The notes beneath the pieces were generated by a model. The model searched no databases. It was not told the DNA's origin and saw only the letters and a list, made by a program, of their open reading frames with translations. Made by a program: the position numbers and the translations under genes. A DNA stretch of 64,000 nt. Origin: Cristatella mucedo (lineage: Eukaryota > Bryozoa > Phylactolaemata > Cristatellidae). This document shows positions 38,501 through 45,964 of the stretch, piece after piece (position 1 is the first letter of the stretch; each line of letters starts with the position of its first letter). Where the stretch lies: positions 3,370,001-3,434,000 of the forward strand of contig WPIO01000001.1 in assembly GCA_009760855.2 (NCBI GenBank). The letters run 5' to 3'.

Positions 38501-38865
38501 AAACGTGTGGGAAAGTTCTTACAGGTCAGAGAGACACGTGGGAACCTTAGTTCATCAGCCTTGACATCGTCGGTGACAAAACCTGCCAAAATAGGTTCTG
38601 CTGAATGACCTCGAAGAGGCATAGAATAATCACGTGACGACCGATGCCTGCCTAACTGGTACACAGGAAAGCTGATTCGGCTGCCTGCCAATGCAGTTAC
38701 TTACCAAGCCGAATGGAGCAAACTGTGACTAAGGTCAACATTGTATCGGCATATTGCTGCAATTTAATCATTAGTATATCGTAATGACTTGAGCGAGTAC
38801 AGGCATTAGCAACAACCAAACTCAGATCCATGGACCAAGTGGGTAGAAACGTTTGGAGGGCATTG

Positions 38866-38898
<33 letters not shown>

Positions 38899-39393
38899 CA
38901 GTGTATAATTGTTGGTCTTTTTTGCTGTGGTCTGTTGACACCCATCACTTCGTGAATATCGTGGGTCTTCTTTCTGAGCCGCTAGTAACGAGACAGACGA
39001 GGGAACCACAGTCGTATCGAATTAGGGAAGCCTTAATGTTATGTGTTGCGCTGCTGGTATGGGCATCCGGAGCACTTCCGTTGGATGAGCACACCATTCA
39101 GTGTTGGCGGTCCGTGCCCGAAAGAGCGTAAGTGGTCTGATGAGCCAGCGCACGTAGAGTCCGACATGGTGCCACACAGTCACGTGACACGACACGACAC
39201 GGTCACGCAGGTAGAGGCCGACGTGCTGTGGTCACGGCCGAAGCCTCTCAAAGATTCTGTGCCGAGTTGCTGCCTGCTGCCGTTGCTGGCGTTTGTGCTC
39301 ATGCATTAGCCATTGGCGACTTGTTAGCTGGTGCGCTTGCCGTCGTGGTCCGGCGTGTCCATCAGTCAGCGCTGCCACATGTATTGCTTGCCT

Positions 39394-39433
<40 letters not shown>

Positions 39434-42400
39434 GCTTCTTCGATGGCTTGAAGACGAGTCAGGCGCCAGCTCCTCGCGCTGCACGGCAGCGCAGCCCCTT
39501 CTGCAAACCCTGCTGTCCACGCGCAGATATGCATGGAGGACCTGAAGAGGGCAGGCCTGGACGTGCCGTCGACACCTGCCAGTGCGGCCGAGCTTCCCTC
39601 GAAGCAGTTCGGTCTCACTCGTTATCCGACAAAGGAAGACATACTGCTCAAGATGAGGGCCAACAACGAGCGTGACAAGGTCAGCAGCGGCAAGGTCGTC
39701 GGGAAGCGGAAACAGCCATGCCGGGCATCGGCATGGCTGTTTCTGCAGCTCACCTCCCGAGGCCGGTCGTCGTGCTCACCTTCGTCACGCAGCCCTGAAG
39801 CGCTGCGCCGCCCGACGGACGGAGTTGGCTGCATCCTTTATTGGATTTAGATTCGCTGCTAACAGCTTAGCCTCTCGTTTGCAACTCGTTTATGCTTTTT
39901 TTGTGCTTATATTTCTTCCATAGTTCTTTGGTACAACCGTTTGAGCCGTTTGAGTAAGTAGAAAGTCGTTTAGCCGCTGGTTGTTTCTGCTTCAGTTGAT
40001 CCTGTTCTATTTATATACTAGCCCCCCCCCATGCTGCACTCTGTCTTTGTTTGCACGCTACGTTCCTCTGAAACCTGAACTTTTTTTTCTGTCCATCAGT
40101 GCAGGCTCGCTGTTCACATACCGGCAGCAGTGCTTGGGTGGCCGGGCGGTAGAGCGGTCTAACCGTCACGCCATCTCATCGCTCGCCCCCACTCGGTGTG
40201 TGCACAGTGAACTCTCACAGTGCCGTCAAGCTCTGCTCACAGATGCTGCTGCTACCTGTCTCTGCAGCGGCGATTGGTTCGTTGGTGGTGACTGCTGAGC
40301 CTCTTCCTCTAGAATACTTCCCATTCGGCACCCTGCTTGCTGTAGTTGTCGCTGTGTCGTCGATCTTTTTCGCGACAAACGAAATTGATCGTGCACACGA
40401 CTGCTGCTGCCTACGCAGATGCACACGGCGCTGCCCTGCCACTGGAACTGCTGCGTTGGTGAATGCGCATTCACACCTATCCCTAGTGGCCCTGTACAGG
40501 TCTAATGCCTACGGTTAAGACATGCAGCTGGTGCGCTACTAATTGCTCGTGTGACAGGTAACGGTGGTCAGGATCCACGTGTATCCTGGAGTGCTTACCG
40601 TGTTCTCCATGTGCGTGCATCAAGACAGCTTGTGACTACTTACTTAGCTGCTCCGATAGAATGTACTGCAATTTAAGATGCTGCGACAGCTCGACGCTGC
40701 CGTAGGTTTCGGGTGTATCGCCCTCTGACGGACGAGGAGAGGTGCCACGAGGCATTGGCTCCTGCGTTCTGCTGCTGCCGTCTCTCGGCTTGGAAACCTG
40801 TTTCGACTTCTCTCCTGAGGACGTGCTATCCCGCGTGGCCTGTAAGGAGGGGGTCAAGGCCGTGTCTGTAGTGCCGAAGGGCTCCAAGTGAGAGTGTGGC
40901 CGGGCTAGCGGTGCAATATGGGCAGCGTGCAGCGAAGATAAATTGACCGGCTCGGTGCAAGTGGGTGCAGTCGACGGACCAAGTGGTGATGGAATGGAAG
41001 CCTGTGAATGCAGTGATTAAAATCAGAAGCAGGTAGCCCGGACACATTCGAGAATTGTTGGGAGTGATTGCCCAGTCTGAGATCTGTAGAGCCAAAGCCT
41101 CAGTCGCCTGTAGTTTGCAAGCTGAAGAAAGCGACAGATTATTATTACTTTTTTAATCGGTCTTGTGTAAAAGTAATACGGAGTAGGTCACTTTGTCGGC
41201 ATTGCCCACAGGAGAGGATGTACTATTATGGCACTTCGAGCACCCAGTTGCGGTGGGAGCTGATTGGGCCCGAATAAGATTTGGGCGTTAGCATGATTCG
41301 AACTTGATACTTGGGTATGCCTTCGCTTCATTGTTAAGAATGTATGGCATTCTCCAGTAGGCTTTTGTGTCAATCATAATAATAGTAATAATACATTTAA
41401 TAAAGCATCCTCAGAGAACTCAGTCTCTTTCTAGGTGCTTTATAACTGCTGCAAAGGAAGCATGATCGAATAATTAGTGATAGTATGCCCAATAAACGAC
41501 AAGAATAACATGGTTAGGAGTGACATGCACAGGGTCAGCATGCAAGTGTGGTTAGTGGCAGCATGCAACACTGTCAGCATGCATAAGCATATACAAGATG
41601 AATCACAGGGACTCAGTAAATGCTGTCATAAATAGATGCGTTTTTAAGTTCTTTTTAAATGTGGCCAAGTCAGGAGATGTCGTGACACTTGTCGGGATTG
41701 TGTTCCATTCAGCTCACTTAGCATGGCTCGTGTGCCTCTAGCCGTACTAATAATAATAAATAACACTTGTCGGGATTGTGTTCCGTTCAGCTCATTTAGC
41801 ATGGCTCGTGTGCCTCTAGCCGTCCTAATGATAATAATAATAATAATAGTAATAACAATAATATAACGATAAGACATGTGTATAGTGCCTTCAGAGAGCT
41901 CAATCTCTTCCTAGAAGCTTTTTATATGCTGTAAGGGAAGCCTGTCAGTATTGCTAGTGAGAGCATGGACGGCATCAGAACGCTTAGGGTCGCAAAAGAA
42001 AATAACGGAGCCAGCAAATGCTGTGAGAATCCTATGCGTATTTTTAGCTTCTGTTTAAATGTCAAGTCAGGGAATGTCGTGATGCCAGTCGGGTGTGAGT
42101 CCCAGGCTTTTGGAGCACACCCACACATGCGCACACTAAAGGCACGGTCCCCAAAGCAGGCACAGCTAACCCACTTTAATCGGCTGAGCGGATGATACCA
42201 TGTGTAACCTGATTTGGAAGTAGTTTGGATAGTTAGTCTGAGGAACGAGAATAAAGGGATCTAAAAGTGAGTGGCAAGCCTTAAACCAACATGCCATTGC
42301 CGAAAATCCTTCTATGCTTTAAGGCCCTATAAACGTTGTTGAAAACCTGCTTACCCCAGGTCGTAGAGAAATATTAGCTGCCTCTGCGGGCACTCTCGAT

Positions 42401-43637
42401 TGGGCATGCATCGAGTTCCTCGGCAGACACTAATTGAAGTGTGTCGGGACTCAAGTTGCACAGCCTAGATGAGGCCAGCCGGCTGCGTGAATAGCACATT
42501 CATCACTAGGTATTTTTTCAAAGCACACTTTCACCTTAGCCTATCTGCTGCTAAGTAGCATACCTGTCTCACTAGTGTCTCTCCTTCTGGTCATCACACG
42601 CCAGTATATACAGGTCACTCAAGCTCGCCTTTAACGCTGCTGCCAGGACGGGATGACTGCCCGACCCGATGGAGTGTAGAGAGAGCCTGCTGTGGCAGGC
42701 GGGTAAGCCATATGAGCTGCTAGCTGCCGACCACCGCGAGTGCGAGGAATTCCGTGTGTCATAACTTGGTGCTCGAGTCGATCCACTGTTGTCGGCGTTC
42801 GAAAAGTGTGCCCTCTCGAAATTGTACATCTCCAACAGCTTAGAATGCCCTTCGGGAAAGCGATTGGCTTCTTGCATTCATATATTTTCATCCCAGGGGG
42901 CTAAATGCTTAGCAGGCCGATACACCTCCCTACCTCTCCCTTTCCCCACCCGATGCCGGGAAGAGCAAGCAAAGAGGGCCATTGGCTTGGCTGCTTATTT
43001 TTTGACTCACTTTTGTGTGCACGTTCGGACTGCACCGTAAAGGGCCGATGTTTTCGGGGTTCGCTAGCTGTACTGGTGGCATTTTTCCTTGAAGGTTACG
43101 AATCACGTATTCATGAAGAGCGACGACTTTATCAGGGAAATCCGAGAATCGATGGGCAAGGGCCACAGGCGCAGCGATCGGAAGACGCCTAGCGTGTCGA
43201 GCGCCGTTTCGACGTATGACAACGTGGTGCCAACGGTCGTGCTACCAATGCAGCAAGATGGCAACGATGATGGCGACTACTTCCCGCCTGACGGCTACGA
43301 CAGTCCACCACTGATACTGATGCCGCTCCATGCCGTGTACGCTGCTGATTCTCTGCGCACTGTAAGAGACGACGACGTTGGCCTGAACGCATCGGCATAC
43401 AACGGATCCGACTTGAACAGCGCCCGCTCGCGGAGCCTGTCGCCGGAAGTTGAGCCGGAGCTCTTGCCAGCGTCGGACGCGAAGTTCCGCCACGCGGCAG
43501 CTGCCTGGTCGCCGAGCCCGGTGGCTGCTGCCGGCCTCCGAGCCCCAGACAGCGGCAGCGTCGGCTATTCCACGGCCTCTGGCTCAGCCAGCCGTTTCAA
43601 GGCCGACGCTAGCCTCAACGTGCCCGTGTTCATCTGA
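20444..43637 (+). CDS. USP6NL: RN-tre/USP6NL-like TBC-domain RabGAP
   Basis: This is a Rab GTPase-activating protein of the RN-tre (USP6NL) type; in vertebrates that family acts on endosomal Rabs and links to receptor traffic. Eleven exons join in phase: 20444-20529, 20820-20899, 22208-22331, 25671-25888, 28296-28465, 34758-34852, 36035-36100, 36278-36377, 36502-36605, 39527-39679, 43095-43637. About 579 residues result. The TBC domain covers roughly residues 100-350, with the arginine finger IDLDVNR (IxxDxxR) and the glutamine finger in GYCQGM (YxQ) intact, so GAP activity is expected. The C-terminal tail is polar and Pro/Ser-rich and has no domain I recognise. The first exon starts mid-codon after a good acceptor (TGTCCTCTTGCAG), so an upstream start exon is likely. 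The frame is also open upstream to an ATG at 20254, which would give 642 residues but an unlikely N terminus. Introns hold LINEs on both strands. A further exon between 39680 and 43094 cannot be excluded. Confidence 0.9.
20820..20899 (+). CDS. USP6NL: USP6NL-like exon 2
   Basis: Encodes [14 protein letters not shown]...KDRYGFI, conserved before the TBC domain (PWE-x-x-D/N, DR-GF). Acceptor CCGCTGCCAG, donor CA/GTAAGT, exit phase 2. Confidence 0.9.
22208..22331 (+). CDS. USP6NL: USP6NL-like exon 3
   Basis: Encodes a charged helix with [12 protein letters not shown], equivalent to the TKWLKML-W segment of RN-tre. Acceptor TTTTTATAG, donor AAG/GTGTGC. Confidence 0.9.
22985..23185 (-). mobile_element. 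LINE-A-like fragment (-)
   Basis: The + strand text AGCAAATGCTGCGAAGGACA...GTCGTGATGTCAGTCAGTA...CAGGCTTCGGGAGCTC aligns with the antisense LINE-A segment at 42010-42170 (AATGCTGTGAGAATCC, GTCGTGATGCCAGTCGGG, CAGGCTTTTGGAGCAC). Degenerate piece of the C-terminal region. Confidence 0.55.
23190..25462 (+). mobile_element. LINE-A (CR1/L2-type), internally deleted
   Basis: Non-LTR retrotransposon in the sense direction of the host intron. A 250-codon frame (23195-23947) contains the apurinic endonuclease: [24 protein letters not shown] and MGDFNVHFD. It then runs straight into the polymerase (23932 on: [52 protein letters not shown]). The linker and finger region are missing, a deletion of some hundreds of codons. 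The catalytic YADD has become YAND, and stops at about 24228, 24470 and 24531 break the frame. The 3' UTR ends with the GCGCCTAGAGAGAGATTAAG hairpin and (ATT)n at 25437-25455. Inactive. Confidence 0.85.
25671..25888 (+). CDS. USP6NL: USP6NL-like exon 4 (TBC start, Arg finger)
   Basis: Encodes [18 protein letters not shown] and [19 protein letters not shown]: the TBC entry motif and the catalytic IxxDxxR arginine finger. Acceptor CTTTTTATAG, donor AA/GTAAGC, exit phase 2. Near-identical in motif to vertebrate RN-tre. Confidence 0.95.
26168..26650 (-). pseudogene. LINE-A reverse transcriptase fragment
   Basis: - strand frame contains [26 protein letters not shown] and [15 protein letters not shown], matching the post-palm region of LINE-A ([40 protein letters not shown]). 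No 3' end or tail is attached. Lies in intron 4 of the USP6NL-like gene. Confidence 0.75.
27375..28150 (-). pseudogene. LINE finger/palm remnant (-)
   Basis: - strand frame [19 protein letters not shown] is the PxxFKxAxVRPIxKK block found at the start of LINE reverse transcriptases (compare [15 protein letters not shown] in LINE-B). It is followed downstream by a degenerate palm segment. Many breaks. Upstream limit approximate. Confidence 0.6.
28296..28465 (+). CDS. USP6NL: USP6NL-like exon 5 (Gln finger)
   Basis: Encodes [20 protein letters not shown], which contains the YxQ glutamine finger, then [18 protein letters not shown] and a THGMHG ending. Acceptor TATTGCAG, donor G/GTGAGC, exit phase 1. 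Confidence 0.95.
28838..32330 (-). mobile_element. LINE-B, near full length (CR1/L2 type)
   Basis: Longest LINE here, antisense in an intron. On the - strand, in order: a basic leader (about 32211-31830); endonuclease with [32 protein letters not shown] and LSDHC; a linker; then reverse transcriptase with [61 protein letters not shown] and an intact [11 protein letters not shown]. It continues into the [14 protein letters not shown] and WLPVEQRI regions. Few lesions break it: frame breaks near 31830, 31140 and 30290, and a TAG near 31770. The endonuclease GDFN has become GHFN. The 3' end is GGAGTTACTGACGGAGATAC followed by (ATTAC)n-like bases at about 28836-28850. Probably young but dead. The 5' limit is uncertain. 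Confidence 0.85.
32339..32496 (+). mobile_element. SINE3 copy (tRNA-derived)
   Basis: Head TGCTGGGTATTAGCCCTGTG with a GTGGTAAGGTGC A-box-like site, B box TAGGTTCGAGTTC, GGCAATCCTATATTGCC, GAGTGATAGCTGC, CTATATAAATGAGGCTGTTT, GATCAGCTAACC. Body and tail correspond to SINE1, the head differs. It immediately abuts the 5' end of LINE-B. Confidence 0.75.
32667..33945 (+). mobile_element. LINE-A, 5'-truncated
   Basis: Open almost throughout (frame 32517-33755). It begins in the palm ([16 protein letters not shown]), then [42 protein letters not shown]-like [15 protein letters not shown] and the WNSFPTC block. The catalytic YADD is YADV, so the polymerase would be dead even if expressed. The 3' UTR carries AGAGAGTGAGTTCTCTGAGG then GCGCTTTATCAAGTG and (TTA)n ending near 33938. 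Same strand as the host gene. Confidence 0.85.
34758..34852 (+). CDS. USP6NL: USP6NL-like exon 6
   Basis: Encodes [20 protein letters not shown], equivalent to the GFPKLLRFQEHHEKIL segment of RN-tre. Acceptor TTGTTTAG, donor TTG/GTAAGT, exit phase 0. Confidence 0.93.
34973..35139 (-). mobile_element. SINE1 copy
   Basis: Nearly complete on the - strand from GAGCCGCGATGGCACACTAG to GCTGTTTAATCAGCTAAGG, with B box GGGTTCGATTCC. Lies in intron 6 of the USP6NL-like gene, antisense. Very similar to the copy at 131-297. Confidence 0.88.
35195..35530 (-). mobile_element. LINE 3' end, diverged LINE-A type
   Basis: + strand (AAT)n, then TAACTAAATCTCATTCTACA-like tail and ATAGGCTGGAAAGGAAGC, followed by GTCATGATGTCGGTCAGTA and CAGAGGCACAGCTAAACGAT, which parallel the antisense LINE-A text at 42050-42170 and 23060-23170. 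Confidence 0.55.
36035..36100 (+). CDS. USP6NL: USP6NL-like exon 7 (66 bp)
   Basis: Encodes [20 protein letters not shown] then DR; the [12 protein letters not shown] part matches TMKWFFQCFLDR of RN-tre. Too short to be found by frame length alone; located by motif and flanking signals (GTTCAATAG acceptor, AGG/GTGAGT donor). Phase 0 both sides. Confidence 0.92.
36278..36377 (+). CDS. USP6NL: USP6NL-like exon 8
   Basis: Encodes [20 protein letters not shown] then the [10 protein letters not shown] helix, matching [20 protein letters not shown] of RN-tre. Acceptor TGTAATGCAG, donor A/GTAAGC, exit phase 1. Confidence 0.93.
36502..36605 (+). CDS. USP6NL: USP6NL-like exon 9
   Basis: Encodes [18 protein letters not shown] and [14 protein letters not shown], the end of the TBC domain (compare DFFFEDDFVIEQLQ). 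Acceptor TTTTTAAG, donor AAG/GTACTC, exit phase 0. Confidence 0.92.
36759..36814 (+). repeat. 28-bp perfect tandem duplication
   Basis: GCTAACTTTGCGCAGAGCTG plus GATTTACT occurs twice head to tail in intron 9. Confidence 0.9.
36855..37400 (-). pseudogene. Tc1-like transposase remnant
   Basis: The - strand frame contains [12 protein letters not shown] (second catalytic Asp motif, normally QQDNDPKHTS) and later [14 protein letters not shown] and [18 protein letters not shown]. The last corresponds to the MPRRCQAVIKA-G-TKY C terminus of Tc1 proteins. The DPEHT motif keeps its Asp. In-frame stops occur. In intron 9 of the USP6NL-like gene. Confidence 0.65.
37643..37790 (-). mobile_element. SINE1 copy
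   Basis: - strand AGGGCACTAGAGCGATCTTC, GGCTCGAATCC B box, GGGCGATCCTATGTTGCCGC, GGTGATAGCATTTAAGGCC, AGAGGTAGTTAAATCAGCTA. More diverged than the other SINE1 copies. Confidence 0.8.
37795..38480 (-). pseudogene. Tc1-like transposon remnant
   Basis: On the - strand a Tc1 order is seen: GRPAKG..., [16 protein letters not shown] (second half of the DNA-binding region); then [19 protein letters not shown] (first Asp region, normally DESRFNLFGSDGR-YVRR-PGE); then [14 protein letters not shown] (normally VMVWGCFS--GVGPL). Stops and shifts throughout. A different copy from 36855-37400, which carries the later part of the enzyme. Confidence 0.7.
38867..38900. repeat. (ATT)n run
   Basis: About eleven TTA units; could be a LINE-A tail remnant but no 3' hairpin adjoins it. 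Confidence 0.8.
39396..39431. repeat. (GA)n-(ACAG)n microsatellite
   Basis: GAGAGAGAGAGAGA followed by about six GACA/ACAG units, just upstream of exon 10. Confidence 0.9.
39527..39679 (+). CDS. USP6NL: USP6NL-like exon 10
   Basis: Encodes [13 protein letters not shown], matching the MTELKRAKLDLPE segment right after the TBC domain of RN-tre, then a variable stretch with [14 protein letters not shown]. Acceptor ACGCGCAG, donor AAG/GTCAGC, phase 0 both sides. The conserved LKRA-LD block confirms the RN-tre subfamily over other TBC proteins. Confidence 0.9.
41378..41745 (-). mobile_element. LINE-A 3' end
   Basis: + strand text AATAATAATACATTTAATAA then AGAGAACTCAGTCTCTTTCT is the antisense tail hairpin, followed by the 3' UTR and the last codons. 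It ends at a CACTTGTCGGGATTGTG... block that is repeated at once (41763-41826). In intron 10. Confidence 0.8.
41690..41826 (-). repeat. About 75-bp tandem duplication in LINE-A piece
   Basis: The block ACACTTGTCGGGATTGTGTT...TGCCTCTAGCCGT occurs twice with 2-3 differences, separated by (AAT)n. The sister copy at 47615-47690 has it only once. Confidence 0.8.
41827..42260 (-). mobile_element. LINE-A-like 3' end, second subfamily
   Basis: (AAT)n, then ATAGTGCCTTCAGAGAGCTC, AATCTCTTCCTAGAAGC, ATGCTGTAAGGGAAGC, and further inside CCCAGGCTTTTGGAGCACAC (encoding the W/C-S-KAWDS-PTG block on the - strand). The tail differs consistently from LINE-A copies at 25390 and 50680, so it is a subfamily. In intron 10. 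Confidence 0.75.
43095..43637 (+). CDS. USP6NL: USP6NL-like terminal exon 11
   Basis: Follows the acceptor TTTTTCCTTGAAG in phase 0 and stays open for 180 codons to TGA at 43635. It begins [20 protein letters not shown], a basic helix, and then becomes a polar tail with acidic, Pro and Ser-rich parts and no domain I recognise. Codons in the tail are G+C-rich at third positions, unlike the LINE sequence around it. Joining it to exon 10 is supported by phase and by lack of another good candidate, not by homology. Confidence 0.7.
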   Translation, partial: VTNHVFMKSDDFIREIRESMGKGHRRSDRKTPSVSSAVSTYDNVVPTVVLPMQQDGNDDGDYFPPDGYDSPPLILMPLHAVYAADSLRTVRDDDVGLNASAYNGSDLNSARSRSLSPEVEPELLPASDAKFRHAAAAWSPSPVAAAGLRAPDSGSVGYSTASGSASRFKADASLNVPVFI

Positions 43638-44300
43638 GCTAGGTCTGACACACGACCTTCCTCTCCCTTCCGACACGTACCCCTCCCCTAGGCTGCCGTT
43701 CGTACTCTTCATCTCATTTCATCGCGAAGCCAGCCAGCCCATGCGGGCCAGGCCGATCGAGGGGTGTGGCTGCCTCCCCTCCCCCCCCCCCGATGCAAGA
43801 GCGACAGCGATGTAGTTAGTAGCTTAGGTCTGCTGGCGCTCACGCTCTGTGCAGCTCTTTGCTGCGGCGGCGCAGGCAAGGCCGCGCCACCGTCGGGGGG
43901 GGGGTGCAGCTGACAAGGCAGCGCTGGGTTGTAGTAGTGGTCATAGCTGTCGACACCGCCCTGCCGATCGCTGATACTACTTGGCTGACGTCGACCCGGC
44001 GCTGGATCGCTGTCGACGATGTGCCTGCATGCAGCCGCTTCGGCGGTGTGTGGGCGAGAGCACGCTTGGCGGACCAGCTGGTGGCACAGGTGTCAGCTGC
44101 TCCCATGCATGACACGCGCCCCCGAGCCTATTTGAAGAGCTGCGCAGAGGCAGCCGCAGAGCCTGCCACAGAGAAGCGCTGCTTTGCGCTCACTCGCGCA
44201 GCGATTTTCGTCGTTGTCGTTGCCGCATGTAAGCCTGGGTGCCACAGTGGCGGTGCTCGACCTCACTCGCACTTGCCGTTAGTCGAGCTTTAATTTATTT
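43638..44300 (+). other. Probable 3' UTR / GC-rich flank
   Basis: GC-rich DNA after the stop of the USP6NL-like gene, with a C10 run (43781-43790) and a G10 run (43896-43905). A + strand frame (43859-44293) has no recognisable domain. I did not find a clear AATAAA, so the transcript end is unknown. Confidence 0.4.
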
Positions 44301-44697
44301 GTAAGTAATCATGTACATACGAACTGACCGCCATGCGAGGCCGCCCACGGCCTGACGATATATCAGCGCAGCGCAGCCAGCGCACGCCCTAGTCGCACAG
44401 TGGGCATCTTGGTGAGCAATCGTCGTAGGCTTCTGGGGGTCAGTACCCACCCCTGGGGTCAGTGCCGATGGCTGCCGTTGTGACCATGCCTTTTGATTTA
44501 AGCATGCTTTAAAAGCAAAATCGGTGCATTTATTGGCTGCCACTTTGCCATCTTTCAGGACAAAAGATTATCACGACCTCTACATGCTAGTTTATCAAAA
44601 GCTGCTCTCGTTTGGCTGAAAGGAGTGCAAGACGTGTTGAAGTAACTTACTAAGGCCAGGATCCTCAGAATTATAAGGCTTTGACCACATGCAGCTC

Positions 44698-45215
44698 TTA
44701 ATAATAATACTAAGAATAACACATCCGTCATTTGTGTTGCATCGTCAGAGAACTTAAATCTCTTTCTATGCACTTTACATGTGGTTGTTGGCAACATGCC
44801 CAATGTCAACATGCAGAACATGGTTAAAGGGGATATGCGCAGCGTCAGCATGCAAAAACACGCTAAGGACAAATCGTAAAGACACTAATGCTGTGAGAAA
44901 CAAGGTGCGTTTTTAGCTTCTTTTTAAAAGTCGTCAGGGAAAGCTGGTGTTATGATGTCTAGCCTAGTGGGGGAGTAGTTCGAATAGAGAATGAAGGTAC
45001 CTAAAAGTGAGTGACAGAACCTTGAAGTCGATAGGCTGCTTGATTGGGAGCCAGAGCAGGCCGACGAGAAGCGGTTCGATGTGGCAACTGCGACGCTCAC
45101 GACACAAGCCTGGCTGCCGAGTTTTGCACCAACTGTTGGGGCCTGATTAGAAGATAATGTCGAAAGGTGTTTCGCGTGTTGCAGCACCATCTGATCAGTT
45201 ACTACAAACAAGGGT
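44698..45215 (-). mobile_element. LINE-A 3' end
   Basis: + strand AATAATAATACTAAGAATAA, AGAGAACTTAAATCTCTTTC (antisense tail hairpin), 3' UTR with GGTTAAAGGGGATATGCGCA, then antisense coding text with GGAGCCAGAGCAGGCCGA (WLP region). It probably continued into 45965-46450 before later insertions split it. Confidence 0.7.
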
Positions 45216-45460
45216 ATGGAAAAGCATCGATATTAGTCGCTATTATGCCATGAGTGCTAACAGCACAGGAATGTATGTGAAGAATCTTCCACATATCTTT
45301 GTTCTTTCTTCACGGCAATCTCGTGATGGCTAGCACTCCAGCCTCTGAGCCCAGTTGCTGAGAAATCAAGGGAGCAGTCGTAGCCAATTACATAGGTTGC
45401 CCATGACGTTTTCTTAATATCTATAATCTTATTCAGGCTGTTGAAGTACTTCGATTCACA

Positions 45461-45600
45461 TGCCGAGCTGGTTTGGTCGAGCGGTTAAGGTGCTCGCCCC
45501 GACCAAGGTCTGACTGAGGTGGGCTCGAGCCCCGAGGCATATGTGAAGCAACTGAATAGAGATTAAGTTCTCTTGGGGTGCTATACAAATGAATTATTTA
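45461..45600 (+). mobile_element. SINE2 copy (clean)
   Basis: Reference-quality copy: tRNA-like head GCCGAGCTGGTTTGGTCGAG, CGGTTAAGGTGCTCGCCCCG, B box GGGCTCGAGCCCC, CATATGTGAAGCAACTGAAT, then the tail AGAGATTAAGTTCTCTTGGG and GTGCTATACAAATGAATTAT. The tail is nearly the same as the LINE-A 3' end. Confidence 0.88.
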
Positions 45601-45634
45601 TTTATACCACGTGCCACTAGAGTCGCATGACAGG

Positions 45635-45935
45635 TTATCTCATACTAATAGCAGAGAGGTTCGTTTTAGGACATTAGAATATACTCTCCAACTGCCGACT
45701 ATGGCACATCTTTTTCTGCGGTCCTGAACTGCTACTTCTATGCTACTCACTACCTCAACTGCTCTCCTAACTCGGCTATGCTTCCCACTTTCTCTTTGTT
45801 GCGTGAGACGGAGTCTGTTGGCTACCGAATGCGTACCGAAAGCCGCTTAGGCTGTGAGTGCGCTATACAAAACTCTCCTGCGTAACACCCACATGGTCTT
45901 TATCACTTTGTGGAGTTACTGACGGAGATACATGA
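45635..45935 (+). mobile_element. LINE-B 3' end
   Basis: Matches the 3' end of the full LINE-B: CCAACTGCCGACTATGGCAC, CGGTCCTGAACTGCTACTTC, GAGACGGAGTCTGTTGGCTA, GTGAGTGCGCTATACAAAAC, GGAGTTACTGACGGAGATAC. It begins inside the last codons, so it is strongly 5'-truncated. Few differences from the 28838 copy suggest a recent insertion. Confidence 0.85.
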
Positions 45936-45964
45936 ACACGAAAAGTATAGGCTCTCAACTAAAA

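Noticed and set aside
43859-44293. 144-codon + strand frame after the USP6NL-like stop
   Set aside because: No domain, an overlapping frame on the other strand, and GC-rich composition that favours chance open frames.
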